From assembly GCA_023389155.1 (NCBI GenBank), contig JAEWEV010000013.1, positions 1-64,000 on the forward strand: DNA of 64,000 bases, read 5' to 3'. Each line of letters begins with the position of its first letter. Position 1 is the stretch's first letter. This document shows positions 1 to 8,505 of the stretch, piece by piece. The notes below the pieces were generated by a model, which saw only the letters and a list, made by a program, of their open reading frames with translations, did no database searches and had not been told where the DNA came from. Origin of the DNA: Pseudomonadota bacterium. Its GTDB lineage: Bacteria; Pseudomonadota; Gammaproteobacteria; Burkholderiales; Burkholderiaceae_B. Position numbers and translations under genes: made by a program.

Positions 1-63
1 CTGGACCTCGGTGATCACCTCAATCCGGTCATTGTTATCTGATGAGCTCATAGTCGTATACAT
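1..63 (-). CDS. IS3-family transposase OrfA, N-terminal 21 residues only (partial at the window edge)
   Basis: The ATG at 63-61 opens a frame that stays open to base 1. It encodes MYTTMSSSDNND followed by RIEVITEVQ, a typical N-terminus of the HTH protein OrfA in the IS2 group of the IS3 family, which binds the IS ends and is joined to OrfB by programmed frameshifting. Nothing here shows whether the full element is intact. The decayed copy at 11590-11909 starts with nearly the same residues. Confidence 0.6.
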   Translation of the reverse strand, partial: MYTTMSSSDNNDRIEVITEVQ

Positions 64-120
64 AGGTGTATTCCTAGTCGTTAGTTTAAGGAATACTCCT
101 GGCACTGTAAATCAAGGGGC
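1..120 (-). mobile_element. 5' end of an IS3-family (IS2-like) insertion sequence, continues off the left edge
   Basis: Read on the minus strand, this starts with an IS-end-like sequence (GCCCCTTGATTTACAG, about 105-120) and then the first 21 codons of an IS3-family OrfA. The stretch 10-120 aligns without gaps to 11856-11966 with about ten differences counted by eye, so two copies of the same element end are present in the same orientation. The family call comes from the OrfA start and from the better-preserved middle of the second copy. The rest of the element lies outside the window. The exact outer boundary cannot be fixed and may extend a few bases past 120. Confidence 0.7.
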
Positions 121-257
121 AAATTCACGTCTTATGTAATTGTTTTTCACGCGTAAGAATACCTACGTCTTCGTTTATTCGGAGGCTTATTTAAAACGTC
201 CAGATTTGTTTCATCTGCCAACTGCAGGGTATCTATTTAGCTAATACCGAAAAGCCA

Positions 258-393
258 TCATATGTTATCATTTTTGTTGTTTGGTAGGATTCGTAGAAGT
301 ATATGCTGATCCATCTTTTCAACAGTCCAGTTGCCTTTTACTGGATTGTTTGCTGCGTCGCCGCTGAGTATAAATTTACCTTGCACGTTGTCA
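258..393 (-). pseudogene. Truncated second copy of the secreted protein encoded at 8506-8934
   Basis: On the minus strand, a frame ending at the TGA at 260-258 reads NVQGKFILSGDAANNPVKGN, then WTVEKMDQHILLRILPNN. The intact secreted protein at 8506-8934 has PQGQFTISGAAVGKPLHG, then VWTVEKKDKRVLLHLTPNS. The two clearly align over about 45 residues. The fragment has no start of its own, no signal peptide, and stops soon after the match, so it is a 3'-truncated remnant. Upstream, its frame overlaps the end of the AraC gene, which stops at 391. It shows that the family was once present in two copies in this island, or that the island rearranged between related loci. Confidence 0.6.
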
Positions 394-1242
394 TTTCGAA
401 TGACGAATTTGTCTAGGATTTTTCCCAAAAAATTTCTTCATTGCAGTTGACATATGACTATTACTGGAAAATCCGGTGACCTGTGATATCTCAGCCAAAG
501 AGACGTTTGAGGCCAAAATCATGCTTCTGGCAGTTTGCAAGCGTGTAGTAAGCACCAATTCATGTGGCGTTTGGCCAAACGACTGCCGAAAGGCACGGGC
601 AAAATAGCTTGGCGATAACTCCGCTATCGAGGCAAGCTTTTCAATGGTGAGCTTTTCCGACAGGTTTGCATGAATAAAATCAATCACGCGTTTTCGCGCT
701 GCTGGCGTCAAGCCACCGAAGCTGTGTCGATCCTGTTTTGAAGATAATGATGTGTATGTGCGCAGGGCATGGATACCGAAAAATGTAATTAAGGATTCAA
801 GTGATTCTTCCCGCTTCAGTCCGTTATATAGAAGTTCTTGACGTATTAGTGATGCAATAGTCAGTGCTTTTTGATCGACTACACCTAATTTTGGTAGATA
901 AAACTCTGGCAATGCCTCCCCCCATTCACTGCCAGCCAAGTTGAGCAGACGCTTCTCTGTTATTGCAATGAGCAAGCTGTACTTGGTATGTTCCCATCGG
1001 GAAAATAGTTCTGAGTTTTCCGGCACAATTTCGATACAGCCTGAAGGAGCAAACCCGATCATTGAACGGTCACTGTTAATTGCGATGGTTCTTTCCGCCT
1101 GGGCAGAGAGCATAATTAAGAAAAAATAAGCTTTAGCCGCAAAATGAATCGAACCTGGTTCAACGGTAGCTTCCGCTACAGCAGCCCCGTCACATTCGAA
1201 TTTTCGTCCCCAGGCATCAGGGATCATCGCAAGAATTCCCAA
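391..1242 (-). CDS. AraC-family transcriptional regulator
   Basis: A 283-residue protein. The last ~100 residues form the AraC/XylS double helix-turn-helix: the first helix pair is around LTIEKLASIAELSPSYFARA, and the family signature lies in the second (GFSSNSHMSTAMKKFFGKNP). The N-terminal ~170 residues are a divergent effector or dimerisation domain with no ligand motif I recognise. The proposed start is a TTG at 1242, because GGGGAT lies 6-7 bases upstream; an ATG at 1227 is possible but has no clear ribosome site. It is transcribed away from the autotransporter at 1553, with about 310 bp between them, so it is a plausible regulator of that gene. That link rests on position only. Confidence 0.85.
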   Translation of the reverse strand: MGILAMIPDAWGRKFECDGAAVAEATVEPGSIHFAAKAYFFLIMLSAQAERTIAINSDRSMIGFAPSGCIEIVPENSELFSRWEHTKYSLLIAITEKRLLNLAGSEWGEALPEFYLPKLGVVDQKALTIASLIRQELLYNGLKREESLESLITFFGIHALRTYTSLSSKQDRHSFGGLTPAARKRVIDFIHANLSEKLTIEKLASIAELSPSYFARAFRQSFGQTPHELVLTTRLQTARSMILASNVSLAEISQVTGFSSNSHMSTAMKKFFGKNPRQIRHSK

Positions 1243-1552
1243 TTACTATCCCCAGCTTTATAAATGTTCAAAAATTCTATGCATAAGTTATTGAATATAT
1301 TAGAAATGTTTCGCAGAAATTATAAAACTCATCAATAGTGAAGATGAAAAAAAATCTTTTATATAGTGCAGACGTCTGTTTTATATAGATCGTTTTCTGA
1401 AAAAGACAGCAGAAATTCGCAATTTTCAGAGGAGCGATTTCATTCGTCATGTATATAATCCTAACGTATTTTGAAATTGAACGAAACATTATTTGAAGGT
1501 TTGACGATTGGTTTTGTCACTTCAAACATTTTGATCGCCGGATAGGACGACG
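1243..1552. promoter_or_regulatory. AT-rich divergent intergenic region with a CAGACGTCTG palindrome
   Basis: This 310-bp AT-rich region separates the AraC gene from the autotransporter and must carry both promoters. A perfect 10-bp palindrome, CAGACGTCTG, sits at 1369-1378 and is flanked on both sides by TTATATAG/TTTATATAG-like sequence. That makes it a candidate regulator site. No convincing gene is seen; short open frames here lack ribosome sites and family resemblance. Confidence 0.35.
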
Positions 1553-4500
1553 ATGCGACGCATAAGCTTGAAGTTAGTAACGACAGTTGGGCTTTTAACT
1601 CCTGGGCTGATTTATGCGCAGGGAACGGGTGTTTCAGTTGCACCTGCATTAGATGCCGAGTATAAAAAGAACTGGGGGCTCGCCAAAATCAATGCGCTTC
1701 CTGCTTATCTTAAAGGTTATACCGGTAAAGGTGTGCTGGTAGCTGTAGTGGATGGTGGCTTTGATGTAAAACACCCGGAGCTGCTTGGACAGGTAGATGA
1801 GCTCAATGCAGAATACTTTGGTAAAAATTCCAAAAATCCTAATGATGTGTATCCGGAAGAGGCTTCTGATGGACACGGAACTCACGTAGCGGGAATTATC
1901 GGAGCAGCACGTGACGGTAAAGGAATGCATGGCGTTGCATACGAATCGACAATCCTACCTCTTTTTGCAGTAGGGGTTGAAGGCCCGGACCCAAAGGTGG
2001 CTCCAACAAACGCTGCAATTAAGTATGCAATTGGCGCGGGAGCTAAAGTATTGAACGGAAGCTATGGACCGCCAGATCCTCCCGTTCAAATATTTCTATT
2101 GGACGAAAATGGCAATCCTATTAAGGACAAGGAAACCGGTAAGGAGAAACCTAATCCAAACTACGTCCAACTTCAATACCAAGGTTTATATGCGGATCCT
2201 GGTAACCTTGCAGAGCAAGCAAATGTATTAAAAGAAGCAGCAGCAGCGGATATTGTAATGGTCTTTGCGGCAGGTAACGATGCTGACGATCAAAAGGAAG
2301 GCTATTCAGCCATTCCGAGCGGGCCCGGTATGCTGCCATTGATTACGCCAGAAAATACTAAGGCCGGAAACTTATATAAGTTTATTAACATAACTGCCAA
2401 TGGTTACGATAGTAATAATCCGAAAACCTATGTCGATTGGGACGGAGAAATGGGTGAGTATGTGGCAAGTCTAGATTTTTCAGATTTGCAAGGCTCACTC
2501 ATTGCTGTTGTTGCTGTTGGCAACGACGGCAAAATTGCGAGTTTCAGTAATCGTTGTGGAGCTGCAGCAGAGTGGTGTCTGGCCGCTCCGGGTGGCGACA
2601 TTAACAAAGACATAGATCATCCCGATTATGAAAATGGGATATATTCGAGTTGGTTGCGCAATGATGCAGATAACAAGAATAGTCTGTATAAATCGATTAA
2701 CGGCACTTCCCAGGCCGCACCCCATGTTGCCGGGGCTGCTGCAGTGTTACGGTCGGCGTTTCCGTATTTGAACGCACAGCAGACGATTGAAACGCTTCTT
2801 ACTACAACGACGAGAGAAGGATATGATGCTAATCCTGCCGAATTTACTAAAACTTTCGGCCAAGGTTTTCTCAATTTAGGGAATGCGATCAATGGTCCAG
2901 GCCAGTTTCGCTACAAAGGCGTGTTTGACGTTGATACACAAGGATACTCATCTGTCTGGTCAAATTCTATATCAGGCGTTGGTGATCTGACCAAGAGAGG
3001 GCAAGGTATCTTGGTACTCACCGGAGACAACAGCTATACCGGTGGCACCAATGTGCTTGGCGGTACGCTCGGCGTTGAGGGCCGTATTGCTGGGAAAGTC
3101 AATGTATCTGACAGCGGCGTATTGGCCGGTACTGGCACGGTAGGTGAACTCACTGTCGGTGACGGTGGCACTGTCTCACCAGGCAGTACCTTGGATCCTG
3201 CCAAAATCATCGATACCCTGACCATCGCGGGCAATTTTATCCAAGAAGCGGGAGCAAACTATTTGGCTCAATTGGGCCCCAATGGTCAATCTGACAAAGT
3301 TATTGTGGACGGTAGTGCCTCAATTGACCGTGGTGCATCGATAGAAATTCAACGCCAGAAAGGCACGACGACTAAACTGGGTCAACGTTATGCTTTATTG
3401 AACGTACAAGGCGATATTGATGGTTCGTATGGAGTTTTGGTATCTCCGGAAACACCCTTTGTGGATATGGACCTGATTTATGAGCCGAAGACATTGTTTC
3501 TGGCCTTGGATCGAAGTAAAACGGCTTTTAGCGCGGTTGGATACAGCCACAACCAGCGTGCAGCAGGCGCAGCAGCAGAAAGATTAAATGAAGGTAATGC
3601 TGTTTATGACAATGTGCTTTTTCTGAATGCATCAGAAGCCAGAAACGCGTTTGATCAACTATCGGGTGAAGTCCACGCTTCGATACGCGCAGGGTTGATC
3701 GAGGATAGTCATTTTGTCCGCGATACGGCAAATGACCGTTTGAGAGCGGCTTTCCGCAGCACAGGGTCGGCCAGTGTCTCCGGGTTGCGTTATAGTGCTG
3801 GTGCCCAGTCTGCCGCGCCAACCCCGCCAGGCGAAATTACGCTCTGGGGCAAGGGATTTGGTGCATGGGCGCAATTTAAGGCGGACGGTAATGCTGAGCG
3901 CTTTAAAAAGAATACAGGCGGTTTTTTCATAGGTGGCGACCGACTTGTGGGCCAAAATTGGCGGCTTGGGGTATTGACCGGGTATAGTCACACCTCCTTT
4001 CATGTGAATGGCCGTGCTTCTTCGGGATCAAGTGACAACTATCACTTGGGGCTTTATGCGGGTACACAGCATAATGCCTGGAACTTCCGTTCCGGCCTTG
4101 GCTATACATGGCATCGAATCAAAACTGATAGAAGCGTCGCATTTTCCGATTTTTCAGATAAATTGTCAGCTCGGTATAACGCCGGTACCTTTCAGGCCTT
4201 TGGTGAATTGGGATACCGAATCGATACGACTTTTGCCGCGCTGGAACCTTATGCCAATTTAAGCTATGTTCACTTTAAAGCCAAGCATTTCTCCGAAGAT
4301 GGAGGAGCCGCAGCTTTGTCAGGCAAATCCCAATCTAATAGCACTACGTTTACAACCATCGGTTTAAGAGCAACTTCAACCTTCGAGCTCGGAACGACAG
4401 AAGCAGATGTACATGGCGGAATCGGCTGGAGACATGCCTTTAACCGCATAAATCCAAAAACCGATCTGTCATTTGGCAATCAATCATCATTTAGCGTCAA

Positions 4501-4654
4501 GGGTACGCCAATCGCAAAAAACGCTGCGGTTTTAGAGGCGGGTTTGAATGTTAAATTGGGTAAGACATCCACGGTCGGTATTGCGTATCAGGGCCAGTTC
4601 GGATCCGGAGTAAGAGAGCATGGACTTGAGGCGAATGTAGCCGTGCGTTTCTAA
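1553..4654 (+). CDS. Autotransporter serine protease (subtilisin S8 passenger, type V secretion)
   Basis: A 1033-residue secreted protease. Residues 1-22 are a signal peptide ending in YAQ. Residues ~38-450 are an S8 subtilase with the catalytic triad visible: Asp67 (VAVVDGGFD), His108 (SDGHGTHVAG) and Ser386 (NGTSQAAPHVAG), with Asn242 as oxyanion residue. Residues ~475-560 hold an autotransporter-associated beta-strand repeat (TGDNSYTGGTNVLGGTL). The last ~280 residues are the beta-barrel and end in ...AVRF, the aromatic C-terminus used for outer-membrane insertion. The ATG at 1553 follows AGGACG. SphB1- and NalP-like proteases share this layout and often process other surface proteins; the substrate here is unknown. 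An AraC gene is divergent from it. Confidence 0.93.
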   Translation: MRRISLKLVTTVGLLTPGLIYAQGTGVSVAPALDAEYKKNWGLAKINALPAYLKGYTGKGVLVAVVDGGFDVKHPELLGQVDELNAEYFGKNSKNPNDVYPEEASDGHGTHVAGIIGAARDGKGMHGVAYESTILPLFAVGVEGPDPKVAPTNAAIKYAIGAGAKVLNGSYGPPDPPVQIFLLDENGNPIKDKETGKEKPNPNYVQLQYQGLYADPGNLAEQANVLKEAAAADIVMVFAAGNDADDQKEGYSAIPSGPGMLPLITPENTKAGNLYKFINITANGYDSNNPKTYVDWDGEMGEYVASLDFSDLQGSLIAVVAVGNDGKIASFSNRCGAAAEWCLAAPGGDINKDIDHPDYENGIYSSWLRNDADNKNSLYKSINGTSQAAPHVAGAAAVLRSAFPYLNAQQTIETLLTTTTREGYDANPAEFTKTFGQGFLNLGNAINGPGQFRYKGVFDVDTQGYSSVWSNSISGVGDLTKRGQGILVLTGDNSYTGGTNVLGGTLGVEGRIAGKVNVSDSGVLAGTGTVGELTVGDGGTVSPGSTLDPAKIIDTLTIAGNFIQEAGANYLAQLGPNGQSDKVIVDGSASIDRGASIEIQRQKGTTTKLGQRYALLNVQGDIDGSYGVLVSPETPFVDMDLIYEPKTLFLALDRSKTAFSAVGYSHNQRAAGAAAERLNEGNAVYDNVLFLNASEARNAFDQLSGEVHASIRAGLIEDSHFVRDTANDRLRAAFRSTGSASVSGLRYSAGAQSAAPTPPGEITLWGKGFGAWAQFKADGNAERFKKNTGGFFIGGDRLVGQNWRLGVLTGYSHTSFHVNGRASSGSSDNYHLGLYAGTQHNAWNFRSGLGYTWHRIKTDRSVAFSDFSDKLSARYNAGTFQAFGELGYRIDTTFAALEPYANLSYVHFKAKHFSEDGGAAALSGKSQSNSTTFTTIGLRATSTFELGTTEADVHGGIGWRHAFNRINPKTDLSFGNQSSFSVKGTPIAKNAAVLEAGLNVKLGKTSTVGIAYQGQFGSGVREHGLEANVAVRF

Positions 4655-4688
4655 CCTGATTTGATCATTTCCGCATATAGAGACCCTA

Positions 4689-4781
4689 ATGAAGAATTTA
4701 TTCATCGTAGCAATTTTGTTGTTTTCGGCTAATACGGCCAATACAGTAGGCTGCAACAACGCCATGACGCATGGCAGATAG
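4689..4781 (+). CDS. Possible 30-residue secreted peptide or truncated lipoprotein
   Basis: An ATG at 4689 opens a 30-codon frame, MKNLFIVAILLFSANTANTV followed by GCNNAMTHGR. It has a basic start, a hydrophobic core and a cysteine at residue 22, which resembles a very small lipoprotein precursor of the entericidin type but without a good lipobox. It lies 34 bp after the autotransporter and 12 bp before the next gene. It may be real or the remnant of a longer secreted gene. Confidence 0.3.
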   Translation: MKNLFIVAILLFSANTANTVGCNNAMTHGR

Positions 4782-4793
4782 GTCTAAATCTAT

Positions 4794-5267
4794 ATGAAGT
4801 CAAGCCAAGAAGGGGTGAAGCTATCCAGCTTATTTGAGATACAAGTTAGAGATCTATATCAGACACAAGTTCGGATCTTTACTTGGTTCGACAATATTTT
4901 GGGTCCTTTGTTAATCGTAGTAGAGATCGTCATGCTTTCTCTATTACACAATTCGACTCTTTCACCATTCTACAAGTGGGCAGTATCCTTGGCTCTTATT
5001 ATCGGAGGCGGCACGTTTTATTGGTTTTGGATGATCGATGGTAGGTTGTATTGGCGGTTGAAACAATTGCCTGTATTTCAGTCATCCAATGAGAAGGCTC
5101 TACTGCAAAGGAAATTCACGATCTATGAACGCCTGAGATTTATCGAAACAGAGCAGATTGTTTTTGACCCGGTTTCTGGCCGGGAGGTGTTTTTTAGTGG
5201 TTCAAATGTTCTGTACTTGATTGACGATCTAGCAATGGACGGCTTATTTAGAGCCGGATTACGATGA
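4794..5267 (+). CDS. Hypothetical two-helix membrane protein
   Basis: I do not recognise this 157-residue protein. Two hydrophobic helices are visible at about residues 36-51 and 62-80, joined by a short loop and followed by a charged ~75-residue tail containing a VFDPVSGREVFFSG-like stretch. The most likely arrangement is a short N-terminal segment and a longer C-terminal domain on the same side of the inner membrane. The stop overlaps the longest possible frame of the next gene, but that gene probably starts 63 bp further on. Base composition is AT-rich like the rest of the island. Confidence 0.6.
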   Translation: MKSSQEGVKLSSLFEIQVRDLYQTQVRIFTWFDNILGPLLIVVEIVMLSLLHNSTLSPFYKWAVSLALIIGGGTFYWFWMIDGRLYWRLKQLPVFQSSNEKALLQRKFTIYERLRFIETEQIVFDPVSGREVFFSGSNVLYLIDDLAMDGLFRAGLR

Positions 5268-5329
5268 GTATCGTCGCAGGCGCTTATATTAATTTTCTAT
5301 TCATTAATTTCTACAAAGGCACTAGAAGA

Positions 5330-5587
5330 ATGTTTCAACGAGATTTATTTCCAAAGGTAGCTCTGGTTTCCGGTTTGCTCTTGATGGGTACTCTTGCCGG
5401 ATGCGGCTCTCTGGATAATATGGATGCAGAAGAATATCGACAAAAATGTCTGAAACTTGGCATACAACCTAACTCACCACATTTTGACCAATGCATGTTG
5501 CAGCAGCAATCGCTTGATGAAGATCAAGAACAGCGATTTTTGGATCGTATGGAGCGTGGTGAAGAAGCCAGAAGCAGAAGAAGGTAA
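5330..5587 (+). CDS. Small lipoprotein, function unknown
   Basis: Start chosen at the ATG at 5330, preceded by AGAAGA. This gives 85 residues with a clear signal peptide and lipobox (GLLLMGTLAGC, Cys at about residue 25). The mature part is short and highly charged, with three cysteines including the lipidated one, and ends in an arginine-rich tail. A frame extending back to 5264 would place 22 unlikely residues before the signal peptide. It is probably anchored to the outer membrane. No family recognised. Confidence 0.6.
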   Translation: MFQRDLFPKVALVSGLLLMGTLAGCGSLDNMDAEEYRQKCLKLGIQPNSPHFDQCMLQQQSLDEDQEQRFLDRMERGEEARSRRR

Positions 5588-5787
5588 TAGAAATTTATCG
5601 CATTGATATATTTTCTGTATGACAGTGAATAAAAAGTTATCTCCCCTCATTTGAGGAAATGTGAGCCTAGACTACTTCAACTTTGGTTTGGTTGGCTTTG
5701 CGTTCTGTTCGAAATGTGTGAAATAGCTCCATTACTGTCAATCGGTTTTGAGTGTAAGTTGACATCATTTATTTAAAAGGATTTTGC

Positions 5788-6039
5788 ATGAGAGTCATAC
5801 GAAAAGTATGCATAATGGGTTTTCTATCTGTTTTCCTGATGGCTTGCTCCACAGCAAAGAATGAACAAGAGCTTCGTGTTCATAATCATGAATTTGGTTG
5901 TATGGCTGCCACTATAGGTGGAGGCATAATTGGTGCCTTAGCAGGAGCTACGATAGGAAAAGGCAAAGGAGCGACGCTTGGTATGGCGGGTGGCGCCGGT
6001 GTGGGCGGATATCTTGGAAATAGATTGGGATGCGAATGA
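5788..6039 (+). CDS. Small glycine-zipper lipoprotein
   Basis: An 83-residue protein with a signal peptide and lipobox (SVFLMAC, Cys20). The second half is a glycine-zipper segment (GGGIIGALAGATIGKGKGAT, then GGAGVGGYLGNRLG), as in SlyB/17-kDa-antigen-type lipoproteins. Such segments insert into or associate with membranes. AAGGA sits 8 bp before the ATG. The gene ends within the start region of the EF-hand gene, so the two may be co-transcribed. Confidence 0.7.
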   Translation: MRVIRKVCIMGFLSVFLMACSTAKNEQELRVHNHEFGCMAATIGGGIIGALAGATIGKGKGATLGMAGGAGVGGYLGNRLGCE

Positions 6040-6050
6040 GGACTACTGAC

Positions 6051-6410
6051 ATGAAAAATATGACTCTTGCAATATTGGCATTATCGATTACGTCATTCGC
6101 AGCACCGTTACACGCGCAATCCCATCATAAAAATCTGCATGAAGCACATCTTAAAGCTTTAGACGAGGATAAGAATGGCGGTGTAAACAGAGAAGAATAT
6201 AGTCGTTTCATGGAAATAGCATATAACGAACTAGATAAAAACCACGATAACTTCCTGAGTAAAAATGAGCTTAAAGGAATTGTGACGGATGCACAGTTTG
6301 CTCAAATGGATAAAAATTCAGATGGACGAATCAGTAAAGAGGAATACATGAAGCAAGTTCTGAGCGACTTCAAAACGGCTGATCGAGGGAACGATGGTGA
6401 ACTCAAGTAG
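6051..6410 (+). CDS. Secreted EF-hand calcium-binding protein
   Basis: The chosen ATG at 6051 gives 119 residues. A signal peptide ends near PLHAQS. Three EF-hand loops follow: DEDKNGGVNREE, DKNHDNFLSKNE and DKNSDGRISKEE. Each has the Asp/Asn pattern at positions 1, 3 and 5 and Glu at position 12. These loops predict calcium binding in the periplasm or outside the cell. A longer frame from 6030 overlaps the previous gene and would add residues before the signal peptide. Its position next to several secreted proteins suggests a shared envelope or extracellular role, but the function is unknown. Confidence 0.75.
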   Translation: MKNMTLAILALSITSFAAPLHAQSHHKNLHEAHLKALDEDKNGGVNREEYSRFMEIAYNELDKNHDNFLSKNELKGIVTDAQFAQMDKNSDGRISKEEYMKQVLSDFKTADRGNDGELK

Positions 6411-6681
6411 ATAGACTTCAACATTATTGAATGACACACCATACGTTTGTGCATCTCTGCTTGGAAACAGATCAGTTTAACGATAGCATCGAAATTACAC
6501 ACCAGCGCTATTTTGCTTTTGAAGTAAAAGGATGTTCGTTTGTGAATCTTCAATATCTCTCAAACTTCGAGTGAATGGAGACTCAACACCCTTGGCTCGT
6601 ATCGTCAGAGCTGATCTGGAAAGTTTACGCAATCGCCACGAACGTCACTGCAAACTTAGTTATTAACAAAGGGAACCCTTT

Positions 6682-7095
6682 ATGATGCGCAGGCACTGGC
6701 TGTTTTTTTCGCTTTTTTTTATGACTTTTCATAACATATCGTTCGCACAGTCCGATCCGTGTGCAAATGCAGCCTCGCAGGCAGCGATCAACGAGTGCAT
6801 GAGTAATCTTTATAAGAAGGCCGATACAACCTTGAATATCGTCTATAAACAAGCTAGCTCACGCTTAAAGGATAATACGGAACAGCATAGTAAATTGGTA
6901 GAGGCTCAACGAGCCTGGTTGAAATTCCGGGATGCCGAATGTGCTTTTGCAACAGGCTCTGCAGGTACAGGCTCGGCCAGCGCTATGATTTCTATGACGT
7001 GTTTAACTTCGCTGACCGAGCAGAGGACGAAGCAGTTGCATGATTATATGCAATGCCCCGAAGGCGATATTTCATGCCCCATTCCTAGGCAGTGA
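6682..7095 (+). CDS. LprI/DUF1311-family secreted protein (lysozyme-inhibitor-like)
   Basis: A 137-residue protein with a signal peptide ending near FAQS. The mature region matches the LprI/DUF1311 family: DPCANAASQAAINECM, a helical stretch, then LVEAQRAWLKFRDAECAF and late cysteines (SMTCLTSLT, MQCPEGDISC). Members are periplasmic or lipid-anchored, and Mycobacterium LprI inhibits lysozyme, but most are uncharacterised. No lipobox is visible, so it is probably soluble in the periplasm. A lysozyme-inhibitor role here is inference from the family. Confidence 0.8.
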   Translation: MMRRHWLFFSLFFMTFHNISFAQSDPCANAASQAAINECMSNLYKKADTTLNIVYKQASSRLKDNTEQHSKLVEAQRAWLKFRDAECAFATGSAGTGSASAMISMTCLTSLTEQRTKQLHDYMQCPEGDISCPIPRQ

Positions 7096-7204
7096 TTTCA
7101 CAATTGCTTATCATAAAACTGTTATGCATTAGCATGGATCAATGCGCCACACCTTTTTAAGAAAGGTCTGGTAGAAAAAACCTTCACCTGAGTCTCAAAA
7201 TATT

Positions 7205-7705
7205 ATGATTCCTCGTTTCAAAACATCGCATTTTCTTTTCACTGTTAGCGCACTCACTTTCATACCAGTTGCTTTTGCTGTGGAAACGAACGAAAATCTT
7301 GGTTTTGATATCAAGATTTCGCTCTCTAAGAAAGCGACTGCTAAGCTGCAATCGACAAATAAGGGCATCACTGTGATGGCAGCCTATTACGGTAATCCTC
7401 TTAAAAGTGCGCGACGGCATGTCAATGAAATGGGTATGATTGATCTCGGCTACGAGAACATAAACCGCTCAGGTAACCCAGGATTGGTGCATGTCACTGG
7501 CAACACCATTGCAGCAGAGCGCTTGGAGTGGATTCAGGGATCGGCGAAGGTAAATGTGAATATACTTTCCTCTCGAAAAGGGGACGAGAACAATATTCTC
7601 AACTGTGATTTCATTGATGGTGATGTTGCGGCCATAAAGGAGTCACCCGTTGAACTTCATTGTTCTTTGATTGAAGAGGATATAGAAAACAAACATAAGC
7701 CATAG
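7205..7705 (+). CDS. Hypothetical secreted protein
   Basis: A 166-residue protein with a signal peptide ending near VAFAVE. The mature part is predicted to be mostly beta-strand, with two cysteines (NILNCDF and LHCSLI) that could form a disulfide. I recognise no family. It belongs to the same run of small exported proteins and lies about 110 bp after the LprI-like gene. Confidence 0.6.
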   Translation: MIPRFKTSHFLFTVSALTFIPVAFAVETNENLGFDIKISLSKKATAKLQSTNKGITVMAAYYGNPLKSARRHVNEMGMIDLGYENINRSGNPGLVHVTGNTIAAERLEWIQGSAKVNVNILSSRKGDENNILNCDFIDGDVAAIKESPVELHCSLIEEDIENKHKP

Positions 7706-7803
7706 CATTTATTTTTAAACCTTTCAGCTTGCGTAGACTAGTAACGGAACGCATCATTGATGCGTTGCTTTCTGGACCTCATTGAAAGTGCAAGGATATA
7801 AAC

Positions 7804-8394
7804 ATGGACAGTCCCATCACTCACCCTGACGTTTTCGTGCACGTGCGCATCATTATCGGCATGGTCCTGGGACTTAGCATCACCCGTCTAGTCACTGGAT
7901 TAGCGCGTTTTGTGCAGCACCCTAAACGAGATAACATCTACCCTATCCATTTCGCCTGGGTTTTATTTCTGCTAGTGACGATCATTCATTTTTGGTGGTT
8001 CGAATTCGGTCTGTCTGTGATTCAGCGCTGGACGTTCGAAATCTATTTGTTCCTCATCTCTTATGCCATTCTCTTCGCCTTTCTTTCAGCCATACTTTTT
8101 CCTGATAGGATGGATGAGTACAATGGGTATAAAGACTACTTTCAATCGCGAGGCAAGTGGTTCTATGGATTGTTGGCACTGCTCTTTATCGTTGATCTCA
8201 TTGACTCCCGTATCAAGGGAATCGAACATTTTCAGTCACTTGGTCTGGAGTATCCCATTCGCCAGGCAGCATTCGCTACCTGCGCAATTGTAGCGATCTT
8301 CGTCTCAGACAAACGCTACCAAACGGCGTTTGTAACGATCGGCTTAATCTATCAAATAACATGGATTCTGCGGCTTTTCGATGTTCTGAATTAA
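7804..8394 (+). CDS. Hypothetical integral membrane protein
   Basis: A 196-residue protein with about five hydrophobic helices: roughly residues 15-33, 47-66, 76-98, 119-135 and 156-190, the last probably two helices. It opens with a short soluble start containing HPDVFVHVRIIIGMVLGLS. Proteins of this size and pattern are common in proteobacteria but uncharacterised. AAGGATAT precedes the ATG. It may be expressed separately from its neighbours, since about 100 bp lie on each side. Confidence 0.6.
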   Translation: MDSPITHPDVFVHVRIIIGMVLGLSITRLVTGLARFVQHPKRDNIYPIHFAWVLFLLVTIIHFWWFEFGLSVIQRWTFEIYLFLISYAILFAFLSAILFPDRMDEYNGYKDYFQSRGKWFYGLLALLFIVDLIDSRIKGIEHFQSLGLEYPIRQAAFATCAIVAIFVSDKRYQTAFVTIGLIYQITWILRLFDVLN

Positions 8395-8505
8395 AGCTTT
8401 TATTGTCGTGCCCCTGATGCTTGGAACGGTATACAGCCGTTTTAGGCTTGTTTTATCATACCACTCATGTAGTGGTTTATTGTCCCTGTTTCCTAAGGAT
8501 CACAT

